A DNA stretch of 64,000 nucleotides from Bifidobacterium choladohabitans (GCF_016102005.1 NZ_JACFPL010000002.1:434001-498000); one strand, 5' to 3'. Shown: positions 54,242-64,000, counted from the stretch's first letter. Notes: generated by a model from the sequence alone, not told the origin. A program made the numbers and translations.

Positions 54242-55375
54242 TCAGTCTTCCTGATCCTGTCCGCCCTGCAGAGTGCGCACCTGATGGTCCAGGTCACGCA
54301 AGACCTTGCGCAGCTTGCGATCGGAGACACGGCGCAGCTCCAGATCCTCGAGATCCTCCAGGTCCACCATCTCCCGCTCATGACCCAAGCCGCTGCTCTT
54401 GGCTGATGACCGGCCCTGATCCACGTCGGTCTGGTAATCCTTGGTGGCCCGGACGTGCTTGCGCAGAGCCTGCTGGCCAGGAGCCATGGCCCTGCTGGTC
54501 AAGAGGAAGCCGGTGTGCCCGATCATCTCATGCTCGGGTCGGACCGCCAGGCCGTCGGCCTTCCAGGAGCGCTCCAGGCTCTCCATGATCTCGGGCTCGG
54601 TCCACCGCCCGTCGGCACGCAGGACCTCGGCCAATCGGCTCAACTGGGTGGTGGTGGTCACGTAGGCGGTCAGCACGCCGCCGGGAGCCATGACCCGGTA
54701 GGCCTGCTCCAGACGGTTCCAAGGGTCCAGCATGTCCAGAACAATACGGTCGAATCCGTCCTTGGGCAGGTCGGCGGCAACGGTATCGAAGTCGCCGGTA
54801 CGCAGGTCCCACTGGGCAGGGCGCTGTCCAAAGAAGACGGTGGCATTGCCCATGGCCACCCGTGCGAACTCCTCCCGTCGCTCGATGCTGGTCAGCTTCC
54901 CCTCCGTGCCGATGGCATCCAGCAGGCCCAGACTCATGGCCCCTGAGCCGGCTCCCGACTCCAGCACCCTCATGCCGGGACGGATGTCGCCCAGGAGGAT
55001 GACCCTGGCCACATCCTTCGGGTACATGATCTGGGCGCCGCGTGGCATGGAGAGTATGTAGTCCTCCAGCCGTGGACGCATGACTGTGAAGGCCCATCCC
55101 CCTATGCTTCGCGAGGACTTCCAGGGCTTGGCCCTGTCATCCTCCTCTGCGCCAGTGCCGGCATCCTGCTTGTGACGCATCCGCCGCCACTTGTCAGCAG
55201 AAATCGTGACGACCACGGATCCCTCGGGCAGGCCAATCATGGCCTCGTGCGGCAGGAGCCCGTGGTCGGTCTGGGTCAGGCCGCCCGGCTCAAGCATGAC
55301 CGTCAACCTGCGGCCACGCCTGTCGGTCAGCTGGACCCGCTCCCCTACGCTCAGCGGACCGTGTCTAAGGCTCAT
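54242..55375 (-). CDS. trmI: tRNA (adenine-58-N1)-methyltransferase TrmI-like
   Basis: TrmI methylates A58 in the T-loop of tRNAs. The 377-residue protein has an N-terminal beta domain (GERVQLTDRRGRRLTVML), the IMYPKDVARVILLGDI segment, the SAM-binding VLESGAGSGAMSLGLL near residue 140, and LDMLDPW. An extra C-terminal tail of about 80 residues is highly charged (EREMVDLEDLEDLELRR). It starts just downstream (about 6 bases) of the ABC exporter gene and is probably co-transcribed. Confidence 0.92.
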   Translation of the reverse strand: MSLRHGPLSVGERVQLTDRRGRRLTVMLEPGGLTQTDHGLLPHEAMIGLPEGSVVVTISADKWRRMRHKQDAGTGAEEDDRAKPWKSSRSIGGWAFTVMRPRLEDYILSMPRGAQIMYPKDVARVILLGDIRPGMRVLESGAGSGAMSLGLLDAIGTEGKLTSIERREEFARVAMGNATVFFGQRPAQWDLRTGDFDTVAADLPKDGFDRIVLDMLDPWNRLEQAYRVMAPGGVLTAYVTTTTQLSRLAEVLRADGRWTEPEIMESLERSWKADGLAVRPEHEMIGHTGFLLTSRAMAPGQQALRKHVRATKDYQTDVDQGRSSAKSSGLGHEREMVDLEDLEDLELRRVSDRKLRKVLRDLDHQVRTLQGGQDQED

Positions 55376-55381
55376 GCCCCC

Positions 55382-57328
55382 TCAGTCCTCCTCGCCCTTG
55401 GTGAACTGGGAGTTGTAGAGGGAGGCATAGGCACCTCCGCGCTCCAGCAGCTGGTCGTGGGTGCCCTGCTCGACCACCGAGCCGTGGTTGACCACCAGGA
55501 TCAGGTCGGCGTCGCGGATGGTGGACAGCCTATGCGCGATGACGAAGGAGGTCCTGCCCTTGCGCAGGGTGTTCATGGCCTGCTGGACCAGCAGCTCGGT
55601 CCTGGTGTCCACCGAGGATGTGGCCTCGTCCAGGATCAGGATGTCCGGGTCGGACAGGAAGGCCCGGCAGATGGTCATCAGCTGGCGTTCACCCTGGCTG
55701 AGTTCGCTGCTGTCCTCGTTGAGGACGGTGTCATAGCCCTGGGGCAGCTTGCGGATGAACTCGTCCACGTGGGTGGCCTTGGCGCCATCGATCATGGTCT
55801 GCTCGGGGATGGTCTGCCCCTCATCCAGCCCGTAGAGCAGGTTGTCGCGGACGGTCCCGTCGAAGAGCCAGGTGTCCTGCAGAACCATGCCGAAGTGGCT
55901 GCGCAGGTCGTGACGGGTCACCCTGGAGGTATCCACGCCGTCGATGGTGATGTGTCCGCCCTGGATCTCGTAGAAGCGCATGAGCAGGTTGACCAGGGTG
56001 GTCTTGCCCGCCCCGGTGGGTCCCACGATGGCGATGGTCTGCCCGGGCTTGGCCTCGATGGACAGGTCCTTGATCAGCGGCTCGGCCGGATCGTAGGAGA
56101 AGCGGACGTGGTCGAAGCGGACGTGGCCCTCGACCTTGCCTCCGGTCTCCTGGCCCAGATGGTCGGGATGCTCGATGTCCGGCACCTCCTCGGCCTCGTC
56201 CAGGAAGTCGAAGACCCTGCGGCAGGAAGCCAGGGAGGACTGGAGCATGGTGCCCATTGAGGCCAGCTGGCCGATGGGCTGGGAGGCCTGACGGGTGTAC
56301 TGGGTGAAGGCCTGCAGGCCGCCCAGGCTCATGCTGCCGTTGAGCACATGTACGCCGCCGACGATGACCACGATCACGAAGCTCAGGTTGCCGAAGAAGG
56401 TAGACATGGGCGTGACCAGTGCCGAGAAGAAGGAGGCCTTGAAGCTGGCCTGGTAGAGCTCCTGGTTGCGCTCCTCGAACTCCTTCTCCGCCTCGCGCTG
56501 GTGACCGAAGGCCCGGACCACCATGTGGCCGGAGAACATCTCCTCCACGTGGCTGTTCACCTGGCCGGTGCGGATCCACTGCCTGGTGAACTGCGGCTGG
56601 GTCTTCTTGAGGATGACGCCCGCGCACAGGGCCATGACCGGGATGATGATGAAGGCGATCAGGGTCAGCAGGGGCGAGATGGTCAGCATCATGATGAAGG
56701 CGCCGATGATGGAGAAGACGGAGAAGATCAGCTCGCCCAGGATCTGCTGCAGGGTGCCCGAGATGTTGTCGATGTCGTTGGTGGTCCGGCTCATGACCTC
56801 GCCGCGCGGGGTCCGGTCGAAGTATTGCAGGGGCAGCCGGTCCAGCTTGTCCTCGATCTGCCTGCGCATGGTGTAGACCGCGTCGGAGACCAGCCGGGTC
56901 ATCAGGAAGTTCTGCACCAGCCTGACCAGGATGGAGATCAGGTAGATTCCGATGACGAACATGAGGATGGTGCCGAAGCGCCCCCAGTCGATGCCCACGC
57001 CCACCTGGACGTTCATGGAGTCGATCATCCGGGCGAACTTGTCCTGCCCACGGGACTGCAGGTAGGTGACCACAGCCTGCTTGGGGGTGCCTGGCTTGGC
57101 GCCCATCTTGACCAGCATCGACCCCAGCAGACCCTCGAAGAGGACGTTGGTGGCCTCGCCCATGACCTTGGGGCCGATGACGATCATGGCCACGGCGGTC
57201 ATGCCGGCGAGGACCATGACGATGACCCTCCAGGGGCTGGCCAGCAGATAATGGACCAGCCGGCCCACGGTGTGACGGCGGCCGCCCACGGCCTGCGAGC
57301 CTGTATTCGTGCTCAAGTCCTTGGCCAT
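55382..57328 (-). CDS. ABC exporter half, consensus ATPase subunit
   Basis: This 648-residue fused permease-ATPase has six transmembrane helices and an ATPase with Walker A GPTGAGKTT, Walker B LILDEATSSVD with the catalytic Glu, and switch His in IAHRLST. The signature is LSQGERQ, not LSGGQ. That pattern, together with the neighbour's defects, fits the catalytic half of a heterodimeric exporter of the BmrCD/TM287-288 type, where an LSQG signature completes the degenerate site. ATG 57328 directly follows the partner's stop. Substrate unknown; drug or lipid export is typical. Confidence 0.92.
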   Translation of the reverse strand: MAKDLSTNTGSQAVGGRRHTVGRLVHYLLASPWRVIVMVLAGMTAVAMIVIGPKVMGEATNVLFEGLLGSMLVKMGAKPGTPKQAVVTYLQSRGQDKFARMIDSMNVQVGVGIDWGRFGTILMFVIGIYLISILVRLVQNFLMTRLVSDAVYTMRRQIEDKLDRLPLQYFDRTPRGEVMSRTTNDIDNISGTLQQILGELIFSVFSIIGAFIMMLTISPLLTLIAFIIIPVMALCAGVILKKTQPQFTRQWIRTGQVNSHVEEMFSGHMVVRAFGHQREAEKEFEERNQELYQASFKASFFSALVTPMSTFFGNLSFVIVVIVGGVHVLNGSMSLGGLQAFTQYTRQASQPIGQLASMGTMLQSSLASCRRVFDFLDEAEEVPDIEHPDHLGQETGGKVEGHVRFDHVRFSYDPAEPLIKDLSIEAKPGQTIAIVGPTGAGKTTLVNLLMRFYEIQGGHITIDGVDTSRVTRHDLRSHFGMVLQDTWLFDGTVRDNLLYGLDEGQTIPEQTMIDGAKATHVDEFIRKLPQGYDTVLNEDSSELSQGERQLMTICRAFLSDPDILILDEATSSVDTRTELLVQQAMNTLRKGRTSFVIAHRLSTIRDADLILVVNHGSVVEQGTHDQLLERGGAYASLYNSQFTKGEED

Positions 57329-59092
57329 CTACTCGGCCCTCCCCTCGTCAATGCTGAGCTCTTCCACGTCGGGACCCTGCCCGCCCTGGGACTGGACGAT
57401 CTCCTGGTAGGTGGGGCAGTCCTCCATGAGCTCGTCGTGGGTGCCCCGGCCGACGATGCGGCCGCGGTCCAGGACCAGAATCTGGTCGGCCTGGCGGATG
57501 GATGCCGCCCTCTGGGCCACGACGATCTGGGTGGCCTCGCGGGTGACCGGGACCAGGGCCTCGTGCAGGGCCCGGTCGGTGGTCATGTCCAGCGCGGAGA
57601 AGGAGTCGTCGAAGGTGTAAATGCGGGGGTTGCGCAGGATGGCCCTGGCCATGCAGAGACGCTGCTTCTGCCCGCCGGAGAAGTTGGTGCCGCCCTCGGC
57701 CACGCGGGCATCCAGGCCCTCGGGGATCTCCCGCACGAAGTCCTCGGCCTGGGCGATGCGCAGGGCCTGCCAGATGCGGTCGTCGTCGGCGTCGGGGTCC
57801 CCGTAGTGCATGTTGTCGCGGATGGTGCCGGTGAAGAGGATGGCCTTCTGCGGGACGGGCCCGAAGATCAGGGCCAGCTGGTCGGGGTCGTACTCGCGCA
57901 CGTCGTGGCCATCCACCAGGACCTGGCCGTCGGTGACGTCGAACATGCGGTTGGCCAGCCGGATGATGGTGGACTTGCCGGATCCCGTGGCCCCGATGAT
58001 GGCCGTGGTGGTGCCCGGCCGGGCTGTGAAGGAGATATCCGAAAGGACCGGATCCTGGGCGCCCGGGTAGCTGAAATCCACGTGCTTGAACTCCAGCAGC
58101 CCCTGGGGGTGCTCGTTGCGGTAGGGGTGCTCGGGAGCGGCGATTTCGCTGGTGGCCTCCAGGACCTCGTTGATCCTTCGGGCGGCCACAGCGGCCCTGG
58201 GCAGCATGACCGACATCATGGCGGCCATCATCAGGCCTGACAGGATGATCATCAGGTACTGGATGAAAGCCTGCAGGGCGCCGATCTGCATGGCACCGGA
58301 GTCGATGCGGCGTCCGCCGAACCACATGATGGCCACGTTGGACATGTTCAGCAGGAACCACATGAGCGGCACCATCATGCTCATCAGCCTACCGGTGGAG
58401 ATCAGGACGCCGTAGACGTCGCGGTTGGCCTTGTCGAAGCGGGCTGCCTCGGTCTTCTCTCGGACGAAGGCACGGATGACCCGCACGCCGGAAATCTGTT
58501 CGCGGACCAGACGGTTGACCGAGTCCAGCATGTTCTGCAGGCGGGTGAACAGGGGTCCCATCCTGCCCATGAGCACCAGGGCCACCACCAGGATCAGGGG
58601 GACAATGACCGCCAGGGACCAGGTCAGGGGGCCGTCCTGGCGCAGGGCCAAAACCAGCCCGCCGATCAGCATGACCGGGGCCTGCAGGATGATCATCAGG
58701 GTCTGCATGGTGGTCATCTGCATCTGCTGGACGTCGTTGGTGGTGCGGGTGATCAGGGAACCGGCCGAGAAGCGCTCGATCTCGTTGAGGCTGAAGCCCT
58801 CCACTGAAGCGAACAGGTCCCTGCGCAGCTCGTAGCCCATCCTCATGGACAGCCGGGTGGCGCAGTAGACGGCGACCACGTTGGCCACAATCTGGATGGC
58901 GGTGATGCCCATCATCTGCCAGCCGATCCGATAGATGGCATCCTGGTCGCCTACGGCCACGCCCTTGTCGATGATGTCCGCCTGCAGGTTGGGCAGGTAG
59001 AGGTTCAAGGCCGTCTGCGCCACCTGAAAGAGCACCAGAACGGCCACCTGGAGCCAGTAAGGCCGCAGGTAGCGAGTCCATATTTTGATCAC
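57329..59092 (-). CDS. ABC exporter half, degenerate-site subunit
   Basis: This 587-residue half-transporter has six helices and an ATPase with Walker A GATGSGKST and a canonical FSGGQKQRL signature. In its own Walker B the catalytic Glu is Asp (FDDSFSALD), and the switch His is Gln (VAQRAAS). These are the hallmarks of the degenerate half of heterodimeric ABC exporters. I chose GTG 59092 because GAAGGA precedes it; earlier in-frame starts lack a ribosome site. A 7-base-pair hairpin lies in the leader. It is the first gene of the pair. Confidence 0.91.
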   Translation of the reverse strand: MIKIWTRYLRPYWLQVAVLVLFQVAQTALNLYLPNLQADIIDKGVAVGDQDAIYRIGWQMMGITAIQIVANVVAVYCATRLSMRMGYELRRDLFASVEGFSLNEIERFSAGSLITRTTNDVQQMQMTTMQTLMIILQAPVMLIGGLVLALRQDGPLTWSLAVIVPLILVVALVLMGRMGPLFTRLQNMLDSVNRLVREQISGVRVIRAFVREKTEAARFDKANRDVYGVLISTGRLMSMMVPLMWFLLNMSNVAIMWFGGRRIDSGAMQIGALQAFIQYLMIILSGLMMAAMMSVMLPRAAVAARRINEVLEATSEIAAPEHPYRNEHPQGLLEFKHVDFSYPGAQDPVLSDISFTARPGTTTAIIGATGSGKSTIIRLANRMFDVTDGQVLVDGHDVREYDPDQLALIFGPVPQKAILFTGTIRDNMHYGDPDADDDRIWQALRIAQAEDFVREIPEGLDARVAEGGTNFSGGQKQRLCMARAILRNPRIYTFDDSFSALDMTTDRALHEALVPVTREATQIVVAQRAASIRQADQILVLDRGRIVGRGTHDELMEDCPTYQEIVQSQGGQGPDVEELSIDEGRAE

Positions 59093-59115
59093 GTCAACAT
59101 CCTTCACGCATACAG

Positions 59116-59139
59116 GTCTGCCGCGGTCCCCGGGCAGAC
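59116..59139. promoter_or_regulatory. Leader hairpin before the ABC exporter pair
   Basis: GTCTGCC (59116-59122) faces GGCAGAC (59133-59139) across a GC-rich loop, about 25 bases before the GTG start. It could shape translation or mark an operator; no family match. Confidence 0.3.
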
Positions 59140-59234
59140 AAACCACCACAGTCTATACCTGCGTCTGGGCTGATGAATTTGCTATTCCTTGAGCTGATAC
59201 GGGCATGTCAGAACAGGTCCGCAGGCATTGGCGT

Positions 59235-60074
59235 TCAGACGGCGAAGGCACCCCAGCGGCCGTCGCGGTGGACCACGGTCAGGTCCAGGCCGAAGAGCTC
59301 GCTCAGTCGCGGACCGGTCAGTCCACCCTCCAGCGGCCCCTGGTAGACGATGGTGCCCGGATCCGGGTCGCCGGTGTCTGCAGTGTCGGCAGGACGCCGG
59401 CCCATCATCGCTATCCGATCGAACCCCAGAGGTATCTCCTCAAGCCGGTGGGTGACCAGGATGACCGTACGGTCCTTGTCTTCACGGCCGATGTCGCTCA
59501 GGGCCCTGAGCACCAGCTCCCGACCGCCCAGGTCCAGCCCGGTGGTCGGCTCGTCCAGGATGAGCAAATCGGGATCGGCCATCAGCGCCCGGCAAATCAG
59601 CACCCGGCCACGCTCCCCCTCGGAGAGCCGGTACATACGCTTGCCCTTGAGGTAGGCGATGCCGAACCGGTCCATCAGGGCCAGGGTGGCCTCCTCCTGT
59701 TCGGCAGTGAAGGTCTCCCTCCAGCGGCCGGTGGTGTCACTGAAGGCGGTCAGCACCACGTCGTAGGGATCCTCCTGGGGACTGATGGTCTTGGCCAGGC
59801 CGGCCGAGGCCAGACCTATCCGATGCCGGTAGGAGAAGACATTCACCTTACCCAGCCGGTTGCCCAGAATCTCCACGCTGCCGGTGCTGGGGAAACCCCG
59901 GGTGCTCATCATGGCCACCAGGGTTGATTTGCCCACGCCATTGGGCCCGAAGAGCACCCACTTCTGCCCCTGGCCCACCTCAAGGTTGACATCGTCCAGT
60001 ATGACCCGGCCCTGACGGCGGAATCCCACGTGCTGCATGAGCACGGCCTGCTTTTCTGCCACGCTTTCGCTCAT
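59235..60074 (-). CDS. ABC ATPase (stand-alone, YlmA/ModF-like)
   Basis: The 279-residue single ATPase domain has Walker A GPNGVGKST near residue 42, signature LSEGERGRVLICRAL (Glu for Gly), Walker [13 protein letters not shown] and switch His VTHRLEE. No permease adjoins it, and the protein looks soluble. Proteins of this layout are often annotated as iron- or molybdate-type ATPases, but the substrate, if any, is unknown. ATG 60074 follows the upstream gene's stop by two bases; the ribosome site is weak. Confidence 0.88.
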   Translation of the reverse strand: MSESVAEKQAVLMQHVGFRRQGRVILDDVNLEVGQGQKWVLFGPNGVGKSTLVAMMSTRGFPSTGSVEILGNRLGKVNVFSYRHRIGLASAGLAKTISPQEDPYDVVLTAFSDTTGRWRETFTAEQEEATLALMDRFGIAYLKGKRMYRLSEGERGRVLICRALMADPDLLILDEPTTGLDLGGRELVLRALSDIGREDKDRTVILVTHRLEEIPLGFDRIAMMGRRPADTADTGDPDPGTIVYQGPLEGGLTGPRLSELFGLDLTVVHRDGRWGAFAV

Positions 60075-60076
60075 GG

Positions 60077-60529
60077 TCACAGGGCCGTTCCGTATGAGTC
60101 CAGACGGGGATTGTCCCGGTTGCCTCCCACCAGGAAGAGTCCCAGCACACCCAGGCAGAAGACCGCCGCGATGGCGATGGTGGCCCAGATGGGAACATGA
60201 GGCAGCCACATGCAGACCAGGAAGGCCAGGCCTGAGCAGATGATCAGGGCCCAGACCAGGATTCGCAGCCACTGACGCAGGCCGCTGGGAGCCTTCAACA
60301 GACGGGGGTTGCGGTCGTTGGGATCCACGGAGTCCTTCTGCACCAGGTCATCGGTGTGCCCGGTGGGCTTCCACTCGGCTCCCTGGCCAGCCTCCAGCCG
60401 ACGGGAGCGCTCCTGCAAGGCCCGTTCGTCCATCACTCCGGCCCTGCCCTTGGCCGTCATCCTCCGGTCATCACTGCCGCCACGGCGGCTCCGCTTGGCC
60501 TGCGCCCTACGTTCAGCGCGGTTGGTCAT
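60077..60529 (-). CDS. Hypothetical membrane protein with basic N-terminus
   Basis: The 150-residue product has a strongly basic, probably cytosolic N-terminal 80 residues (TNRAERRAQAKRSRR) and two hydrophobic helices (about 90-110 and 113-135). GGAGG lies upstream of the ATG at 60529. It ends two bases before the ABC ATPase start, so the two are coupled. I do not recognise a family; a membrane anchor or partner for the ATPase is one reading. Confidence 0.78.
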   Translation of the reverse strand: MTNRAERRAQAKRSRRGGSDDRRMTAKGRAGVMDERALQERSRRLEAGQGAEWKPTGHTDDLVQKDSVDPNDRNPRLLKAPSGLRQWLRILVWALIICSGLAFLVCMWLPHVPIWATIAIAAVFCLGVLGLFLVGGNRDNPRLDSYGTAL

Positions 60530-60574
60530 ATCCCACTGCCTCCATCCCTTCGATCGGCACCATTCCTTTTCATA

Positions 60575-62122
60575 TTAGCGTGGGTACCGGTCGGCCGCTG
60601 GCAGGGTCATCGCGCGCTCATCGGCTCGAATGGGGGCGGGCAGTTCGGTGGCGCCTGTCAGATACCGATCCACGGCCGCAGCGCAGGAACGACCCTCGGC
60701 CAGGGCCCAGACCACCAGGGATTGGCCGCGTCCGGCATCACCGCAGACGAAGATACCGTCGCGGTCGGTGGCGTAGTCGGCATCCCGGGCCACGTTGCCG
60801 CGAGGGTCCAGGCCTATGCCGGTCTGTCCGGTCAGGGTAGCCGTCTCCGGATGGGCAAAGCCAATGCTGATCAGCACCAGGTCGGCGGGCAGGACCCGCT
60901 CGGTGTCGGGATGGGGAATGATTCGGTCCTGGTCGTCCCGGCTGACGTCCACCACGCGAACACCGCGCACCCGTCCCTCATGATCCCGATCGAAGCCGGT
61001 GGGGGCGCTGGTCTGATCCAGGTTGATCCGGTCATCGGAACCGTCGCCCAGGTACTCCAGGCTGTCCACCGCGTACTCGTAGCGGCCGCCTTCCTCCATG
61101 GAGGAGGTGGGATTGTAGAGCCGGGCGTAGGTCGGCCAGGGCCGGTTATCGGGCCTGGAAGAGGGCTCCCGGGGCCGGATTTGCAGGACGGTGACCGACT
61201 TGGCACCCTCTCGCAGGGCCGTGCCCAGGCAGTCCGACCCGGTGTCTCCACCGCCGATGATGATGACGTCCTTGCCGGCCGCATCGATGTTGTTGATGGG
61301 CTCGCGGCCCATGAGTTTGCGGGTGGGGTCGGGCAGGAAGTCCATGGCGTAGTGGATGCCCTTGAGCTCCCGTCCTGGCAGGTCGACCCGACGGGGCTCG
61401 GTGGAACCGATGGCCACCACCAGGGCGTCATAGCGGGCCCGCAGCTGATCCCAGCCCAGGTCTCGGCCGATTTCGACACCGGTACGGAATCGGGTCCCCT
61501 CGGCCTCCATCTGCTCCAGCCGGCGGTCCAGCAGGGACTTCTCCAGCTTGAAGGCGGGAATGCCGTAGCGCAGGAGCCCTCCAATGGCATCGGCGCGCTC
61601 GTAGACCACGACCGTGTGCCCTGCCCGGGTCAGCTGCTGGGCGCAGGCCAGCCCTGCGGGACCGGAACCGACCACGGCCACGGTCATGTCGGTCAGCCGC
61701 TGCGGAGGCCGGGGCTTGACCAGACCCAGGGACCAGGCCTGGTCGATGATGGTCTGTTCGTCCAGCTTGATGGTGGTGGCCGGCTGGTGGATGGAGAGCA
61801 CGCAGGAGGACTCGCAGGGAGCCGGGCAGATCCGTCCGGTGAACTCCGGGAAGTTGTTGGTCAGGCTCAGCCGCTCGTAGGCCTCCTCCCAACGGCCTCG
61901 GGACAGCAGGTCATTGAACTCGGGGATCAGGTTGCCCAGGGGGCAGCCGGTCATGCAGAAGGGGGTGCCGCAGTCCATGCAACGGGCGGCCTGCTCGGCG
62001 GTCCAGGGCCCGGGGCCAGTGGTCTGGTGCACGTCCCGCCAGTCCTTCAGGCGTTCAGCGACCGGGCGCTCGGCGAGCTCGTGCCGGGTGCGTACCTTGA
62101 GGAATCCCTTGGGGTCGACCAT
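60575..62122 (-). CDS. gltD: Glutamate synthase small subunit
   Basis: GltD supplies electrons from NADPH through FAD and iron-sulphur centres to GltB. The 515-residue protein has N-terminal cluster cysteines (ARCMDCGTPFCMTGCPLGN and CPAPCESSC), the FAD-binding VVGSGPAGLACAQQL near residue 150, the NADPH-binding IIIGGGDTGSDC near 295, and the C-terminal GIFVCGDAGRGQSLVVWA. ATG 62122 follows the gltB stop by one base, with GAAGGAG upstream. Confidence 0.97.
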   Translation of the reverse strand: MVDPKGFLKVRTRHELAERPVAERLKDWRDVHQTTGPGPWTAEQAARCMDCGTPFCMTGCPLGNLIPEFNDLLSRGRWEEAYERLSLTNNFPEFTGRICPAPCESSCVLSIHQPATTIKLDEQTIIDQAWSLGLVKPRPPQRLTDMTVAVVGSGPAGLACAQQLTRAGHTVVVYERADAIGGLLRYGIPAFKLEKSLLDRRLEQMEAEGTRFRTGVEIGRDLGWDQLRARYDALVVAIGSTEPRRVDLPGRELKGIHYAMDFLPDPTRKLMGREPINNIDAAGKDVIIIGGGDTGSDCLGTALREGAKSVTVLQIRPREPSSRPDNRPWPTYARLYNPTSSMEEGGRYEYAVDSLEYLGDGSDDRINLDQTSAPTGFDRDHEGRVRGVRVVDVSRDDQDRIIPHPDTERVLPADLVLISIGFAHPETATLTGQTGIGLDPRGNVARDADYATDRDGIFVCGDAGRGQSLVVWALAEGRSCAAAVDRYLTGATELPAPIRADERAMTLPAADRYPR

Positions 62123-62123
62123 A

Positions 62124-64000
62124 TCAGTGCGCTCCTTCCATGACCTGGGCGTAGGTGGCGTCCCAGACACCGGGCGCGTTGAAGTCCACCTGCTCGCGTT
62201 CGGCCTCTTCCATGGCCTTCTTCATGGCCAGATAACGACGGGGAACCAGATGGGTGAACCGGGCCAGCGCGCTCGGCCAGTCCTCCAGCAGCCCGGCCGC
62301 AGCCTTTGACCCGGTCAGCCGGACATGCTCCCCTATGAGTTCCTTGAGCATGGCCGCCTGGTTCTGGTCGGGCTCCAGGGCCAGCAAGGAGCCGTCATTC
62401 CAGGCTTCAGGATTGAGCCGGGAGGTGTCCATGTCCAGCAGGTAGGCATCCCCTCCTGAGAAGCCGGCGCCGAAGTTGCGCCCTGTGGGACCCAGAACCA
62501 CTACCAGGCCGCCGGTCATGTATTCGCAGCCGTGGTCGCCCAGGCCCTCGACCACGAAGCGGCCGCCCCCGTTGCGCACGGCAAAACGCTCCCCGGCCCG
62601 GCCCGCCACGAACATGTCGCCCGAGGTGGCGCCGAATCCGGCCACATTGCCGCAGATGACAGTCTGATGCGGATCGTAGCGGACGCCCTTGGCGGCGTGG
62701 AGGACCAGACGACCACCGGACAGACCCTTGCCTGCATAGTCGTTGGCCTCGCCGATCACCCGGATGGTCTCGCCCCTGGGGATGAATGCACCCAGGGATT
62801 GACCGGCCGAACCTGTCAGCGTGATGTCCACGGTGTTCGGAGGCAGGCCGGCCGCACCGTATTCGCGGGTGATCCTGTAGCCCAGCATGGTGCCCACGCT
62901 GCGATTGACATTGCGCACGGTTGTTTTGATGGCAACCGGCCGACCCTCGTCCAGGGCGTCGACAGCCTGGTTGATCAGGTCCACATCCAGGGACTTGTCC
63001 AGTTCGTGATCCTGGGCCTGGGTGTGGTGCAGCACCGTGCCCGGGGTGGGGCCCGGCTTGCGCAGGATGGCATCCAGGTCGATGCCCTGGCTCTTCCAGG
63101 TGCGCACGGAAGGGTCCCGGCGCAGGCACTCCACGTGGCCGACCGCCTCCTCCAGGCTGGCGAATCCCAGGGAGGCCAGGATCTCCCGCACCTGGCGTGC
63201 CATGAGCATGAAGAAGTTGATCAGATCCTCGGGCCGGCCGGTGAAGCGCGAGCGCAGCTCCGGATCCTGGGTGGCTATGCCCTGGGGACAGGTGTTCTTG
63301 TGGCAGGCCCGCATCATGACGCAACCCTCCACCTGCAGCGCCGTGGTGGCGAAGCCGAACTCCTCGGCCCCCAACAAGGCCGCTACGACCACGTCGCGGC
63401 CGGTCTTGAGCTCCCCGTCGCATTGGACCACAATCCGCGAGCGCAGATCGTTCATGACCAGGGTCTGCTGGGTCTCGGCCAGGCCCAGCTCCCAGGGGGT
63501 GCCCGCGTGCTTGATGGCGTTGAGCGGGGCCGCCCCTGTTCCGCCGTCCTGGCCGGAGATGAGGACCACGTCGGCATGACACTTGGCCACGCCTGCGGCC
63601 ACGGTTCCCACCCCGTGCTCGGAGACCAGCTTGACGTGGATACGGGCCCTGGGGTTGGCCATCTTAAGGTCATGGATGAGCTGCTTCAAGTCCTCGATGG
63701 AGTAGATGTCGTGGTGGGGCGGAGGCGAGATGAGTTCAACCCCGGGTGTGGAACGCCTGACCTGGGCGATCCAGGGCGGAACCTTGGCGCCGGGAAGGTG
63801 GCCGCCCTCCCCCGGTTTGGCTCCCTGGGCCAGCTTGATCTGCAGATCGGTGGCCGAGACCAGGTAGTCGCTGGTCACCCCGAACCGTGCCGAGGCCACC
63901 TGCTTGATGCGGCTGGTCCGGGCCGGGTCTGCAATCCGGTCCGGGGATTCACCGCCCTCGCCCGAGTTGGACCTGGCCCCCAGCCGATTCATGGCCAGGG
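62124..64000 (-). CDS. gltB: Glutamate synthase large subunit, 3' part
   Basis: This is the C-terminal 625 residues of the ammonia-channelling glutamate synthase; the glutaminase domain lies beyond the right edge. It begins within [16 protein letters not shown] of the FMN-binding synthase domain. Visible motifs are [31 protein letters not shown], the loop [10 protein letters not shown], the 3Fe-4S cysteines [16 protein letters not shown], and the GXGXG-type C-terminal domain. It is coupled to gltD by a one-base gap. Confidence 0.97.
   Translation of the reverse strand, partial: LAMNRLGARSNSGEGGESPDRIADPARTSRIKQVASARFGVTSDYLVSATDLQIKLAQGAKPGEGGHLPGAKVPPWIAQVRRSTPGVELISPPPHHDIYSIEDLKQLIHDLKMANPRARIHVKLVSEHGVGTVAAGVAKCHADVVLISGQDGGTGAAPLNAIKHAGTPWELGLAETQQTLVMNDLRSRIVVQCDGELKTGRDVVVAALLGAEEFGFATTALQVEGCVMMRACHKNTCPQGIATQDPELRSRFTGRPEDLINFFMLMARQVREILASLGFASLEEAVGHVECLRRDPSVRTWKSQGIDLDAILRKPGPTPGTVLHHTQAQDHELDKSLDVDLINQAVDALDEGRPVAIKTTVRNVNRSVGTMLGYRITREYGAAGLPPNTVDITLTGSAGQSLGAFIPRGETIRVIGEANDYAGKGLSGGRLVLHAAKGVRYDPHQTVICGNVAGFGATSGDMFVAGRAGERFAVRNGGGRFVVEGLGDHGCEYMTGGLVVVLGPTGRNFGAGFSGGDAYLLDMDTSRLNPEAWNDGSLLALEPDQNQAAMLKELIGEHVRLTGSKAAAGLLEDWPSALARFTHLVPRRYLAMKKAMEEAEREQVDFNAPGVWDATYAQVMEGAH

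Noticed and set aside
1-64000. CRISPR arrays, insertion sequences, prophage or rRNA/tRNA genes
   Set aside because: No regular repeats, transposase, integrase or structural RNA was recognised anywhere in the window.

Overview
The window is a gene-dense, high-GC actinobacterial chromosome segment that reads as Bifidobacterium. The reasons are transketolase next to transaldolase (core of the bifid shunt), the uvrA-uvrC-aroE-rapZ-whiA-pgk-tpiA-secG string, hrcA-dnaJ with a CIRCE operator, glnE, a seven-gene pyr operon, and Listeria-Bacteroides-type surface repeats. A terminal haem-synthesis cassette (hemQ-MFS-hemH) is unusual for the genus. It makes an insect-gut (B. asteroides-like) lineage plausible, but that assignment is inference. 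I see no tRNA, rRNA, insertion sequence, prophage or CRISPR array. No stretch over 300 bases lacks a gene; the longest gap is the divergent sugar-transport promoter region near 47.5-47.8 kb.

Left edge to 13 kb: a large secreted RCC1/InlB-repeat protein runs off the left edge on the minus strand. It is interrupted by a 12-base poly-G tract (coding strand), so the reading frame as sequenced is OFF; this looks like a phase-variation switch. Then come uppP, a fructosamine-kinase-like gene, dnaJ-hrcA under CIRCE control, tkt, tal, a strong bidirectional terminator, and hemQ-MFS-hemH. The hemH and hemQ products look Firmicute-like and would together turn coproporphyrin III into haem b.

13-25 kb: a long minus-strand block of glycolysis (pgk, tpiA), protein export (secG), regulators (whiA, rapZ), aroE, and excision repair (uvrC, uvrA) behind a textbook LexA box, followed by tag. 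25-33 kb: a TspO-like membrane protein with a Ser-rich tail, an ABC-F ATPase, an MgtC-like protein, the NAD(P)H-hydrate repair enzyme nnr, gpmA, a LysR regulator and a membrane-anchored thioredoxin-fold protein.

33-43 kb: the pyrB-I-C-F-K-D-E operon, almost every junction overlapping, then glnE. 43-50 kb: a ChvE/GguA/GguB-type monosaccharide ABC operon divergent from a ROK regulator, a stand-alone sugar-type ATPase domain and a three-helix membrane protein. 50-64 kb: metE-metF, a SixA-type phosphatase, trmI, a heterodimeric ABC exporter with one degenerate ATPase site, a further ABC ATPase, a small membrane protein, and gltD with the 3' part of gltB running off the right edge.
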